Source: Candidatus Epulonipiscium sp.
GTDB taxonomy: Bacteria > Bacillota > Clostridia > Lachnospirales > Cellulosilyticaceae
Assembly: GCA_012518255.1 (NCBI GenBank)
Contig: JAAYSX010000042.1
Location: 1 to 44,218, forward strand
Length of the DNA stretch: 44,218 nucleotides
Direction: 5' to 3'
The position numbers and the translations under genes were made by a program. Below the pieces are notes generated by a model. The model had not been told where the DNA came from. It was given only the letters and a program-made list of their open reading frames with translations, and ran no database searches. This document shows positions 25,829 through 35,346 of the stretch, piece by piece (the first letter of the stretch is position 1; each line of letters begins with the position of its first letter).

Positions 25829-25857
25829 AGTATATAATTACATTTTTAAATTGTCAA
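25829..25857 (-). promoter_or_regulatory. Consensus promoter of the fab/acc operon
   Basis: On the minus strand a perfect TTGACA (25852-25857) is followed after 17 bases by TATACT (25829-25834). Transcription would start near 25822, about 58 bases before the fabT start codon. No other promoter of this quality was noticed inside the twelve-gene run. Confidence 0.85.
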
Positions 25858-25865
25858 GTATTATA

Positions 25866-25902
25866 GTGAAAATAATAAGACATCCCCTTATTATTTTTTC
25901 AC
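25866..25902 (-). terminator. AT-rich hairpin between pyrG and the fabT promoter
   Basis: GTGAAAATAATAAG (25866-25879) pairs with CTTATTATTTTTTCAC (25887-25902), a stem of about 14 bp with one bulged region. The 3' arm on the minus strand is U-rich. Together with the hairpin at 25908-25967 it would insulate the fab operon from pyrG transcription. Confidence 0.55.
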
Positions 25903-25907
25903 TAAAA

Positions 25908-25967
25908 GGGGTACATCCTATCTAGCACTTTTCGCAAGCGTAGCTTGTGCTAGATAAGATGTACCCC
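25908..25967 (-). repeat. Capped hairpin, copy B (3' end of pyrG)
   Basis: An outer stem of 21 pairs (25908-25928 with 25947-25967) has a single mismatch. It encloses a small hairpin CAAGC-TAC-GCTTG and the AAAA seen in the other copies; on the minus strand the outer stem ends CCCCTTTTAG. It starts seven bases after the pyrG stop codon and probably terminates pyrG. Confidence 0.8.
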
Positions 25968-25973
25968 CCTTAC

Positions 25974-27575
<1,602 letters not shown>

Positions 27576-27594
27576 TCACCTCAACGTTTGTATG

Positions 27595-28656
27595 TTAACT
27601 ATTACACTTTCTTATCTCATGTAAAACTAGCTCTATACCACTGCTAGTTTTATTTTTGTTCATTTGCTTAATAAACTCTTCCCTTTGTTTATGTAGCTTA
27701 TCTATTGCTTGCTGTAAGCTACCTTGGTTCATATCCTCTTCTTCCATAACCATACAAAGCCCCTGTTTTTCCATAGATTTGGCATTTAGAATCTGATCTC
27801 CCCTACTTGCCTCTAACGACAAGGGTACCAGTAGTGCCGGAATTTTTAGGGCGGTAATTTCTGCTATAGCGTTAGCACCTGCCCTAGAAAGCATTAGGCT
27901 AGTTATGGCAAAAATATGAGGCAATTCTTCTCCTACATATTCGAACTGTTTATACCCTTGAAGGCCTTCTAATTCCTTATCTAGGTTGCCCTTGCCACAT
28001 ATATGAATAATATTATAACTCGGTAATAAATCATTTAGGATTTCCCTAACTATATTGTTAATCCTTACAGATCCCTGACTACCACCCATTATGGTTATGG
28101 CTGGTTTGTCATCCTTAAAATCACAAATCTTCTTACCTTGCTTAGCATCTCCCTTAAATAAATCTTCCCTTATAGGCGTACCAGTAATTACACCCTTATC
28201 CTTTACATGATCCAATGTTTCAGGGAAGTTTACACATATCTTCTTAGCAAAAGGAAATGCTATTTTGTTTGCTAAACCAGGGGTAATATCTGACTCATGG
28301 ATAACTACAGGTATTCCCCTCATCTTTGCCGCTATAACAACTGGTACACTTACATAACCACCCTTGGAAAATACAACATTAGGCTTTAGTTTCTTAAGCA
28401 ATATAAAAGCATCTAAAAGTCCCTTTACTACTTTAAATGGATCCGTTATATTCTTTAAATCTATATACCTACGCAATTTCCCCGATGAAATCCCATAATA
28501 GGGAATCCCCTCATCTTCAATAAGATTTTTTTCAATACCTTCATGGCTTCCAATATATCTAATATCCCATCCCTCTTTTTCAAGGGTAGGAATCATAGCA
28601 ATATTTGGGGTAACATGTCCAGCTGTGCCTCCACCAGTTAGCACAATAGTTTTCAT
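27595..28656 (-). CDS. murG: UDP-GlcNAc:undecaprenyl-PP-MurNAc-pentapeptide GlcNAc transferase
   Basis: MurG makes lipid II from lipid I at the inner face of the membrane. The 353-residue GT-B protein begins with the family signature 'IVLTGGGTAGHVTPNIAMIP' and has 'FSKGGYVSVPVVIAAKMRGI', 'IMGGSQGSVRINNIV' and 'LSRAGANAIAEI'. It stands outside a division/cell-wall (dcw) cluster and next to pyrG, an arrangement seen in several Clostridia. It is probably cotranscribed with pyrG. Confidence 0.95.
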   Translation of the reverse strand: MKTIVLTGGGTAGHVTPNIAMIPTLEKEGWDIRYIGSHEGIEKNLIEDEGIPYYGISSGKLRRYIDLKNITDPFKVVKGLLDAFILLKKLKPNVVFSKGGYVSVPVVIAAKMRGIPVVIHESDITPGLANKIAFPFAKKICVNFPETLDHVKDKGVITGTPIREDLFKGDAKQGKKICDFKDDKPAITIMGGSQGSVRINNIVREILNDLLPSYNIIHICGKGNLDKELEGLQGYKQFEYVGEELPHIFAITSLMLSRAGANAIAEITALKIPALLVPLSLEASRGDQILNAKSMEKQGLCMVMEEEDMNQGSLQQAIDKLHKQREEFIKQMNKNKTSSGIELVLHEIRKCNS

Positions 28657-28719
28657 GTTTTATCCTCCTTAATCACATCATCTTATAATATAACTTTTCA
28701 TCTGATTAAGTCAACAATA

Positions 28720-29136
28720 TTACATGTTGCTTTTGATTTTGTCAACAAATTCTTCTAATTCTTCAGATGTCATCTGGCTATTTGCTTCCCAACCAATTCT
28801 AACACTGTCATTTTCATATCTTGGGATTAAATGGAGGTGGTAATGAAATACTGTTTGACCCGCTACCTTGCCATTATTTTGAAGAATATTTAATCCTTCA
28901 TTTCCAAATGTTTTCTTAAGTATACTAGCAAATCTAGTTGCAAACTCAAACATTCTAGCTGCTACTAGTGGATCCAGTTCATATATATCTTCAACATGTT
29001 CCTTGGGAATAATCAATATATGACCATTTGTAGCTGGAAATCTATCTAACATCACCCTAAATTCATCATTCTCAAAAATAGTAGCTGATGGAATTTCACC
29101 TGAATTAATACGACAAAAAATACAATCCTTCTTCAT
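28720..29136 (-). CDS. HIT family nucleotide hydrolase
   Basis: This 138-residue protein has the histidine triad H-Y-H-L-H-L ('VFHYHLHLIPRY') and the N-terminal 'CIFCRINSGEIPS' with two cysteines that bind zinc in many members. Family enzymes hydrolyse phosphoramidates or dinucleotides such as AMP-lysine. It lies 12 bases after the flavodoxin-like/SCP2 gene. The substrate is not known. Confidence 0.93.
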   Translation of the reverse strand: MKKDCIFCRINSGEIPSATIFENDEFRVMLDRFPATNGHILIIPKEHVEDIYELDPLVAARMFEFATRFASILKKTFGNEGLNILQNNGKVAGQTVFHYHLHLIPRYENDSVRIGWEANSQMTSEELEEFVDKIKSNM

Positions 29137-29148
29137 ACTTGCCTCCCT

Positions 29149-30195
29149 TTACATAGCCTTAAATATTTGGTCTAGCTTAGCTAAAAGCATAAAGTTACCT
29201 CTTACTTTTAGTTGCCCTAGCATAAATGCTTTTTGGGTTGTAAGTCTTTTAGTTAAAATCTCTTTAAATATATCTTCATCTGCGGTAAGCTCAACATCTG
29301 CTCCTTGATAAACGCCTTCGTTAAATATACATTCACCATTTTCAATAGTTATATATCCACTAAAACTTTCTTCTGCTAACATATGATACTGAATAGTAGC
29401 ATTAAATTCACTATCATACTGGCCCTGGAAATAGTGTGGTAGGCTACTAATCATATGCCTAGTAGTCTTAAGCTGGGGCTTTGGAATATTACTTTCCTTA
29501 TCCTCCACTTCACTTAATTGCTTCTCAAAGAAGTTGGCTAAGTCTTCTATATCCCTTTCCTGACGATTACCAATGTCCTTTTCTCCTGTATGGCCCTCGT
29601 ATTTTTCTTCTTCCTTACTTAATACCTGGCCAAAGCCCCCACTATGATTAGATCCCTGACCTGAGAAGTTTGAAAAATCACTTCCTACTATTGGTCTCCT
29701 ATCTTGCTTAATCATTCTATAAAAATCCTCTGTCATTCTTTCTAGATTATTTTGTATTTCATCCTTTTGACTTTCATAAACTGGGGCATAAATTCCAAGT
29801 TTACCAAATTCGCTACCACCAAGTATACTCCAAGCATGTAGTATATATTCTCCGGCCTCTCTTTCACCTCTCCAATCAGTAGAAGTAATAGAAAATATAG
29901 GTTTCTTAAAAATTTCGCTTCCTTTATGAGCACTACAATATTCAAAAAATGTACTTAGGCTTCCACTAATTGATAATAACTCTACCCTACTTGCCACAAT
30001 CACACCTGCAGCCTGATTTATGTAACCTAATATTTCTTTGATTTCTTCTGTATCATAACCCTTATAATAAGATAGCACATCTAACTGTATTTCCCTAACT
30101 TCTACTTGTAACTCCCCTAAAACCTTGCTTATTGATTGCAAAATCTCTTCTATTATTGGGTCTTCCTTACCTGATTTAAGTATTATTACTCTCAT
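29149..30195 (-). CDS. Flavodoxin-like domain fused to a C-terminal SCP2-like domain
   Basis: The 348-residue protein has a flavodoxin/NADPH-FMN-reductase-like domain (about 1-165: 'MRVIILKSGKEDPIIEEILQ', 'AAGVIVASRVELLSISGSL', 'KPIFSITSTDWRGEREAGEY'). A polar linker (about 170-245) and an SCP2-type lipid-binding domain (about 250-348; 'YITIENGECIFNEG', 'ADVELTADEDIFKEIL', 'GQLKVRGNFMLLAKL') follow. The usual FMN phosphate loop is not evident, so cofactor binding is uncertain. The ATG at 30195 is chosen because GGGGAGG lies 8 bases before it; a GTG three codons upstream is weaker. Its start overlaps the end of the M1-like gene by 20 bases. A redox protein acting on a lipid or other hydrophobic ligand is inference. 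Confidence 0.7.
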   Translation of the reverse strand: MRVIILKSGKEDPIIEEILQSISKVLGELQVEVREIQLDVLSYYKGYDTEEIKEILGYINQAAGVIVASRVELLSISGSLSTFFEYCSAHKGSEIFKKPIFSITSTDWRGEREAGEYILHAWSILGGSEFGKLGIYAPVYESQKDEIQNNLERMTEDFYRMIKQDRRPIVGSDFSNFSGQGSNHSGGFGQVLSKEEEKYEGHTGEKDIGNRQERDIEDLANFFEKQLSEVEDKESNIPKPQLKTTRHMISSLPHYFQGQYDSEFNATIQYHMLAEESFSGYITIENGECIFNEGVYQGADVELTADEDIFKEILTKRLTTQKAFMLGQLKVRGNFMLLAKLDQIFKAM

Positions 30196-31495
30196 ATATG
30201 CCACCTCCCCTTAACATTGTCCTATTAAGCCATAAATCATAAATATCCATAACATCTTTACCTGTAACCTCTTCTATAGTTTCCATAAGATCATAACCTG
30301 TTGGCCTCCCAAATGAATACTTCCTATAGTATGCCCTAAGGGTTTCCATAAACCCTTCTTCCCCTAATCTTATCTCTATATTATAAAACATATTCATAAT
30401 AGCTTGATAATTATCCAGACCATAAGTATCATCGGATCCCTCATTTGATTCTATATAAGATTTCATTTGACCTTCTGAGAGATATTGCCTTTTACTTAAA
30501 TATTCTAGCAATCCATCATTAATCAAGCTGTCACTTTTCCTATTGCTGCCTATGATATAACCTAGCCACTGTTTACCTACTAAAATATTTAATGTATTCC
30601 GCCTATCTATCCATGTTGAAAAATCACCTGCTACCAAGGTAGGATATGATTTCCCTTCTTGATCTTTCTTATGGATTACTGTAAATTGTTCATAGGGATA
30701 CATACCAAAAATTTCTGAATATATTCCAATACTCTTTTCTATCTCAGGCATTAACTCCTTAGCTATATCATCCTCGTCTTGGTAGTATAATACTACAGAA
30801 TAACCAGCTTCAGTGTTAATAGTCTCCTTTTCCATATGATCATCTATAAATATACCAAAACCCCTAACACGGTTAGCCCTAAAGGATGTTTCAATCATAC
30901 CATTACTCTCGAGAATATCCTCTATTATTCCCGTCCCAATAGGATATTTCCCTTTGGGCGTAAATACTGTAACCACATAATTACCAAGCTCTATTAAAGG
31001 GCCAAAATCTTTCTTTCTACCATTGTTAATAGACCAACCTAACTCCTCATCAAAGGCTAAAATTGTAGGAATAATATTATTATCCAACATGCCTTCAAAT
31101 TCTATAGTTAAAGTTAGCTCCTCGCCCTTTTCAATGGTAAATGGTGATTGAATTAATATATCTGATTTTTCTTCAGTATATGCAACAGGATCTGAATTAA
31201 GCTGTATACTACTTACCCTTATACCTTCTGCATTCATTAATATGCGCTCAGTTACCCTATCATAATTGTGGATATAGGATATTTGGGCAATGCCCTTATA
31301 AAATTTAGCTTCTTCATCAACTGATATTTCAACTGTGTATTGGCTGTACTCCTTAACTTCATCTAGGTATTCATCTATTATAATTTCTTCTTCTACATCT
31401 TCTTTATTAGCTTGCTTCCTTTGTCCTATAAAAAAGATAAATGCTACTCCTATTATTACGATGACTATGGCAACAATCCAACTTTTTCTGTGCAT
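30176..31495 (-). CDS. Membrane-anchored M1-aminopeptidase-like protein lacking zinc ligands
   Basis: This 439-residue protein has one N-terminal membrane helix (about 6-23), an acidic linker, a beta-rich domain (about 50-225), and an M1-like catalytic-domain fold. M1 peptidases carry H-E-x-x-H-x18-E followed by Q-W-x-G after the second His and N-E-G-L-x-E-Y around the last Glu. Here 'ILVGKQWLGYIIG' places I304, L305 and K308 where H, E and H belong, and 'NDGLLEY' has D327 where the third ligand should be, with exact x18 spacing. The flanking Q-W, G and G-L-x-E-Y are kept, so ancestry is clear but catalysis is not expected. It probably acts outside the membrane as a binding protein. The flavodoxin-like/SCP2 gene overlaps its 3' end. 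Confidence 0.75.
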   Translation of the reverse strand: MHRKSWIVAIVIVIIGVAFIFFIGQRKQANKEDVEEEIIIDEYLDEVKEYSQYTVEISVDEEAKFYKGIAQISYIHNYDRVTERILMNAEGIRVSSIQLNSDPVAYTEEKSDILIQSPFTIEKGEELTLTIEFEGMLDNNIIPTILAFDEELGWSINNGRKKDFGPLIELGNYVVTVFTPKGKYPIGTGIIEDILESNGMIETSFRANRVRGFGIFIDDHMEKETINTEAGYSVVLYYQDEDDIAKELMPEIEKSIGIYSEIFGMYPYEQFTVIHKKDQEGKSYPTLVAGDFSTWIDRRNTLNILVGKQWLGYIIGSNRKSDSLINDGLLEYLSKRQYLSEGQMKSYIESNEGSDDTYGLDNYQAIMNMFYNIEIRLGEEGFMETLRAYYRKYSFGRPTGYDLMETIEEVTGKDVMDIYDLWLNRTMLRGGGIYESNNT

Positions 31496-31575
31496 TTTGC
31501 CACTCCCTTCTAAATATACACCTATCCTATATATAATTATTATATAGGGTTAGAAGTTTGTAAAGTACATATAAA

Positions 31576-32274
31576 TTACCAACTTAGATATTCGCTTGCA
31601 TTTTGCAAATAACAATTCTTAAAATCTATGATTTCCCAGCATGTAAAAAACTGTTTATGCTTTATACGAAGGTGGAGTATATCACCTTCCCTCATGGAGG
31701 TAACTATATACCCTACTAATGCTACCCTTACAAGATTCCCTTTCGAAATATTCTTTAGGACTAGGGTATTATCATATTCTATCTCATCTACCTGAAATAA
31801 ACCTTGCTGATATATACCATCTTGTTTCTTGATATTTCGTCTTGACTTATATTTTTTATAATCTTCCAGGTCTATAACAAGAGGATCAACAGCTAGTATT
31901 GGGTATCCAAAATGTTGTAAAAATAACTCCTTAAGTCTCTGTATACGTATACACTCTCTTCTGTAATAGTTTTCGGCTTCAGATGTAAATAAAATTTTAA
32001 TGTCATGGTTATTCCTAATATAGTCACAATACCCCAAAACCACATTTAAAACTTGCTGGAATTCCTTTTCACTTAAATCTTTCTGATTCTTGGGTAACCA
32101 ATAGATTAAAAACTTATCAAAAAAAGTCCAGTCTACTTCCTTAAGGTCTGTTGGCCTATCTATACTTGTACAATAGTTGTGTAGCATCCCAATTGCTTCT
32201 TGCTGATTTTGGCAAATATAGTTATTATCTTTTCTATATTCTACATAGCTAACAATAGATTCTAATACCTCCAT
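31576..32274 (-). CDS. Protein of unknown function
   Basis: I do not recognise this 232-residue soluble protein. Its N-terminal half is helical: 'SYVEYRKDNNYICQNQQEA', then 'DWTFFDKFLIYWLPKNQ' and 'FQQVLNVVLGYCDYIRNN', which loosely recalls the helical SAM-like domain of tyrosine recombinases. No catalytic Arg-His-Arg-Tyr core is present. The C-terminal half looks beta-rich ('VALVGYIVTSMREGDILHLR') and ends 'CWEIIDFKNCYLQN', possibly an SH3- or OB-like barrel. GGGAGG lies before the ATG. The gene is isolated between the M1-like gene and the H-NOX receptor. Confidence 0.6.
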   Translation of the reverse strand: MEVLESIVSYVEYRKDNNYICQNQQEAIGMLHNYCTSIDRPTDLKEVDWTFFDKFLIYWLPKNQKDLSEKEFQQVLNVVLGYCDYIRNNHDIKILFTSEAENYYRRECIRIQRLKELFLQHFGYPILAVDPLVIDLEDYKKYKSRRNIKKQDGIYQQGLFQVDEIEYDNTLVLKNISKGNLVRVALVGYIVTSMREGDILHLRIKHKQFFTCWEIIDFKNCYLQNASEYLSW

Positions 32275-32341
32275 ACTAATAACCTCCCATTAGTTACTAT
32301 CTATAGGTATTAGTGTTTTCATATTGTGGGAATTTTATACC

Positions 32342-32373
32342 AAAAAAGCATCTCTTTGCAGAGATACTTTTTT
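32342..32373 (-). terminator. Intrinsic terminator of the H-NOX receptor gene
   Basis: AAAAAAGCATCTCT pairs with AGAGATACTTTTTT around a TTGC loop. On the minus strand it ends in TTTTTT, starting about 16 bases after the stop codon at 32389. Confidence 0.9.
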
Positions 32374-32388
32374 AAATGGAGTTTTGAA

Positions 32389-34191
32389 TTAAATGTTGTA
32401 TTCTTTTAGGTCCGCACGGAAAATATTTGCCGTCTTCTGGAATTCTGCCATATTATTTGTAAGTTCCTCAATTTGTGATATATATACCGTTACATTGGAG
32501 CTTACCTCTTCTGAAACTGCTGAATTTTCTTCGGCAATAGATACTAAAGCTTCCATTTGCTCGAATATTCTTTCTATCTTTTCTGCCTCTTCCACAAGTT
32601 CCTTACTCATACTAACAGTTACACCTGATACATCCTGTAATCTTACATCTGCTTCATTGCTTTCTACTGCTACAGCATTTAAGGCTTCACCCTGGGCTAA
32701 AAGTACATTATACTGTTGATCAACTTTCTCACCAAGTGAGGTAATCTGACCTGTAAATTGTTCAAGTAGCTGGCTTATGCTATCTACAGCACTTTTAGAT
32801 CCTTCTGCAAGCTCCCTAATTTCATTAGCAACTACTGCAAAGCCTCTTCCCTGTTCTCCAGCCCTTGCCGCCTCTATGGACGCATTAAGTGCTAATAAGT
32901 TAGTTTGCTCAGCTATTGAAGTTACTGTTGTTATAATGCTTTCAATATCACTAACCTTATCTCTTAGGTCAACACTTTCCTGCTTAACATCTGCAAACTG
33001 ATTAGAAACATCTTGTAGGCTTTGTACAGATGCCTCTAAATCTGTAGAGTTATGCCTTATATTGTCAGCTACTGCCTCCAGCTCTACCCTACTATTATCC
33101 TGCTTACCTGTAATATCTTGGAGTGTTGCTACATTGTTATTAAGAACACCAGATACTATCTCTGTTTCTTCTGCTTGGGATACTGCTCCTACCGCTATTT
33201 GCTCTACACTTGTTGATATATCAGATGATGTACGGTTCATATTATCTGCTATATCTCTTATAGCCTGTGTAAACATTTCCATCTCATCGGTAATACCTTT
33301 AAAGGCAATAAAGTCCCCAATTAACTCCTGCCTATATTCTTCTAACATTACTCCAATTTCATCGAATTCGTCAAAGCTACTCATCTCTAATTGCTCGGTA
33401 TAAACCTTATCCATAAAGTTGCCTAACTGCCTTTTAATACTTCCAAGTGGCGCCATTACACGGTTAGCTGCTATAAAACTTCCAAGTCCTGAAAGAGCAA
33501 GCATAAGAAATACACTTACATATTTACTGCTTATAGGTATGGTTACCAATGTCCCTATTAGACCTGCAAAAACTGTTCCAAATAGTATTTTAAGGTCAGC
33601 CCTTTTAGCTATACCTAAGGATAGAACCTTACTAGCAAGGTAACTACGTTTGTTATAAATCTGCTTTTCAAATGTTAATTTTAACTCTATTCTATTACCT
33701 TCCGAAGATAGCTTTTCTATTTTAAGTTTTTCACCAAAGTGAATCTGTGCTCCCTCCAATAGCCCATATAAGTATTCTTCCATCATTCTTGGAGATTCAT
33801 ATACAAATATTGCATCATGGGAAGAAGATGGCTTAATATCAATATACGGTGGTGTTGCACCTGGTATATTCTTTTTGACTATTTCATGAATGTCATATAA
33901 AGATGCCAAAAAACTATACAAATTTTCTTTCTCAAAAAATGCTGGATATATTTTAGAAAACATGTTTATATTCCCAAGTCCCATGGATCTCCAAACTTCC
34001 TTAGCCGTAACCTGGTTATCCTTGGCCAGGACCTTGATAAACTCTTTAACTGTATCATCAGGTATATCTTCACTAATTAAGAAGATCCTATTAGGTGGCC
34101 AGCCAACTGCTTCCATAGCTTTTTCTGTAGAACTTTGACCATATGTAACTTTACTTGTCTCAACCCAAGTTGAAACTACTGTACCTTTCAT
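32389..34191 (-). CDS. Methyl-accepting chemotaxis protein with N-terminal H-NOX heme sensor
   Basis: This 600-residue receptor has an H-NOX domain (1 to about 180), two membrane helices (about 200-250), a HAMP-like linker and an MCP signalling domain with '[20 protein letters not shown]' and '[15 protein letters not shown]'. In the H-NOX part the heme ligand His102, Pro115 and the propionate-binding Y131-S133-R135 are present. The distal trio W9, N74, Y140, which stabilises bound oxygen in the Caldanaerobacter (Thermoanaerobacter) tengcongensis protein, also occurs at identical positions. Oxygen rather than only NO binding is therefore predicted, feeding CheA signalling to steer away from air. 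The gene has its own promoter and terminator. Confidence 0.93.
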   Translation of the reverse strand: MKGTVVSTWVETSKVTYGQSSTEKAMEAVGWPPNRIFLISEDIPDDTVKEFIKVLAKDNQVTAKEVWRSMGLGNINMFSKIYPAFFEKENLYSFLASLYDIHEIVKKNIPGATPPYIDIKPSSSHDAIFVYESPRMMEEYLYGLLEGAQIHFGEKLKIEKLSSEGNRIELKLTFEKQIYNKRSYLASKVLSLGIAKRADLKILFGTVFAGLIGTLVTIPISSKYVSVFLMLALSGLGSFIAANRVMAPLGSIKRQLGNFMDKVYTEQLEMSSFDEFDEIGVMLEEYRQELIGDFIAFKGITDEMEMFTQAIRDIADNMNRTSSDISTSVEQIAVGAVSQAEETEIVSGVLNNNVATLQDITGKQDNSRVELEAVADNIRHNSTDLEASVQSLQDVSNQFADVKQESVDLRDKVSDIESIITTVTSIAEQTNLLALNASIEAARAGEQGRGFAVVANEIRELAEGSKSAVDSISQLLEQFTGQITSLGEKVDQQYNVLLAQGEALNAVAVESNEADVRLQDVSGVTVSMSKELVEEAEKIERIFEQMEALVSIAEENSAVSEEVSSNVTVYISQIEELTNNMAEFQKTANIFRADLKEYNI

Positions 34192-34249
34192 ATTAGCCTC
34201 TCTCCTTTATATTATTCTTGGTATATTATTTGTAAATATTACTAATATC

Positions 34250-34278
34250 ATTATACACTATTAAGACGTTTTTGAAAA
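34250..34278 (-). promoter_or_regulatory. Predicted promoter of the H-NOX receptor gene
   Basis: On the minus strand TTTTCA (34273-34278) is followed after 17 bases by a perfect TATAAT (34250-34255). This is a sigma-A-type promoter about 60 bases before the start codon. I saw no sigma-D-type GCCGATAA box here. Confidence 0.55.
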
Positions 34279-34300
34279 TGTTAAAGATACTAGATAATCA

Positions 34301-34555
34301 TTATAATAAGGCATTAATAATATAAAGCATAACAATTCCTGGTAACCCTAATATTGCTATAGTCCCAGCCGTTATCCCATTTAGTCCAATTGCTATAAAA
34401 AGAAATAATAAATTAATAAGCCAAACAATTCCCATACCAACTACAACTTTTAAAAAAACGGTAAGTAACTGCTTCCTCCAGACACTCCAAATCAGCATAA
34501 GTACACAAACAAATATAAGCGCTATAATAACCTGTTGTGAATTAACATTTTCCAT
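34301..34555 (-). CDS. bofA: Pro-sigma-K processing inhibitor BofA-like
   Basis: This 84-residue membrane protein has three hydrophobic segments and the conserved BofA C-terminus 'GLNGITAGTIAILGLPGIVM'. In Bacillus BofA holds back SpoIVFB, the protease that activates sigma-K in the mother cell. Placement after a yaaL-like gene mirrors the recR-yaaL-bofA order of Bacillus, although recR is absent here. Many Clostridia keep BofA without the complete SpoIVF system, so its exact partner is uncertain. Confidence 0.9.
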   Translation of the reverse strand: MENVNSQQVIIALIFVCVLMLIWSVWRKQLLTVFLKVVVGMGIVWLINLLFLFIAIGLNGITAGTIAILGLPGIVMLYIINALL

Positions 34556-34617
34556 TATATCACCCCTAGAATATGTATACGTAGGTTATTCTGGTTTAAT
34601 ACCTATTTTGTACAACT

Positions 34618-34653
34618 TATAGTCACCATATTTTAGGACCTATGGTGACTATA
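34618..34653 (-). other. Perfect 13-bp hairpin at the end of yaaL
   Basis: TATAGTCACCATA (34618-34630) pairs perfectly with TATGGTGACTATA (34641-34653), and the yaaL stop codon lies in the 10-base loop. On the minus strand no U run follows, so it is a poor terminator; it may protect the yaaL RNA or lower expression of bofA 65 bases further on. Confidence 0.7.
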
Positions 34654-34920
34654 GTATAACTTCTTCATACAACGTATAAGGTAGCCATATTTAATCTGGT
34701 CTGCCTTAAACTTATAGGTATAGTACTCAATAAGTTCAGGATCTGTAGCACTCTCAAAGTGACTAAAGCTAGTAGCCATCTCCCTATAGGCTTCATTAAT
34801 CTCAGCCAGCAACTCCCTCTCCTCCTCACTCATCTTTCTTTCTTCCTTGAGCATAGCACGTCTTAACTTATTGCTTATCTTACTATCATATGGATAACCA
34901 CCATATCTTATAGCTTCCAT
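34633..34920 (-). CDS. yaaL: DUF2508 (YaaL-like) protein
   Basis: This 95-residue, highly charged helical protein belongs to DUF2508, typified by Bacillus YaaL. It shows the family pattern of a helix of about 30 residues ('LLAEINEAYREMATSFSHFE'), 'DPELIEYYTYKFKADQIKYG' and a short C-terminal 'LIRCMKKLYY'. Function is unknown. AAGGATG lies close before the ATG. It is followed by bofA, as in Bacillus, which supports both calls. Confidence 0.85.
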   Translation of the reverse strand: MEAIRYGGYPYDSKISNKLRRAMLKEERKMSEEERELLAEINEAYREMATSFSHFESATDPELIEYYTYKFKADQIKYGYLIRCMKKLYYSHHRS

Positions 34921-34993
34921 CGTCTCACATCCTTATATAGATTTATGTTTATTATGGAGTATTGACAGAATAAAGTTTTCTATACAAGTAAAG

Positions 34994-35175
34994 CTCATAA
35001 GTCATACTCTTATTCCGGATAACCTTTTGCTAAGTCTTTTTGCTCCTGAATATTGTTTTTACTAAAAGCTACAAACTCACTACGTTCAAACATGTAGCTT
35101 TTTATACGTAAAAATAATATTCCTTCGCATAGACTTAGGAAAAAGGCTATTATGGAAGCGTGTATGACTTATGAG
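34994..35175. repeat. 182-bp imperfect inverted repeat (foldback element)
   Basis: The intergenic gap 34921-35423 has no supported gene. Within it, CTCATAAGTCATAC (34994-35007) is perfectly repeated inverted at 35162-35175. Pairing continues inward: CCTTTT/AAAAGG (35023/35141), CTAAGTCT/AGACTTAG (35030/35131), GAATATTGTTTTTAC with GTAAAAATAATATTC (35048/35108), and AAAAGCTAC/GTAGCTTTT (35064/35094) around a 21-base loop. The arms are about 80 bases each. It could be a small non-autonomous element or a structured RNA. I saw no clear target-site duplication at the ends. Confidence 0.85.
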
Positions 35176-35224
35176 ACCTTAGTGTGGTATAGATGGGAAA
35201 GGTTTTTATGGAATGATTGGGTTT

Positions 35225-35246
35225 GTATTAGATAAGATGTACTCCC
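35225..35246 (-). repeat. Remnant 3' half of the capped hairpin family (copy E)
   Basis: GTATTAGATAAGATGTACTCCC matches the right outer arm of copies B, C and D but has no left arm. It is followed by the same ACATTATAACTAAAA spacer found between copies C and D, so it looks like the decayed end of a third tandem unit. Confidence 0.6.
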
Positions 35247-35261
35247 ACATTATAACTAAAA

Positions 35262-35330
35262 GGGGATATACTTCTCAAATAATACTTTTCTCAAGCAAAG
35301 CTTGAGCTTGTATTATATAAGACATACCCC
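35262..35330 (-). repeat. Capped hairpin, copy C (tandem, after flagellin)
   Basis: The left arm 35262-35285 begins GGGGATATACTTC and pairs with 35310-35330, ending GACATACCCC. The inner hairpin is CTCAAGC-TTT-GCTTGAG on the minus strand. It is one unit of an 85-bp tandem repeat with copy D. The A35284-T35311 pair is a G-C pair in copy D. Confidence 0.85.
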
Positions 35331-35346
35331 TACATTATAACTAAAA

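Noticed and set aside
29742-29945. A 67-codon minus-strand frame
   Set aside because: It lies inside the flavodoxin-like/SCP2 gene in another frame, with no ribosome-binding site of its own.
35010-35093. A 27-codon minus-strand ORF starting M-F-E-R-S-E-F in the foldback element
   Set aside because: No ribosome-binding site precedes it and it lies entirely within the inverted-repeat arm, so the repeat explains the open frame.
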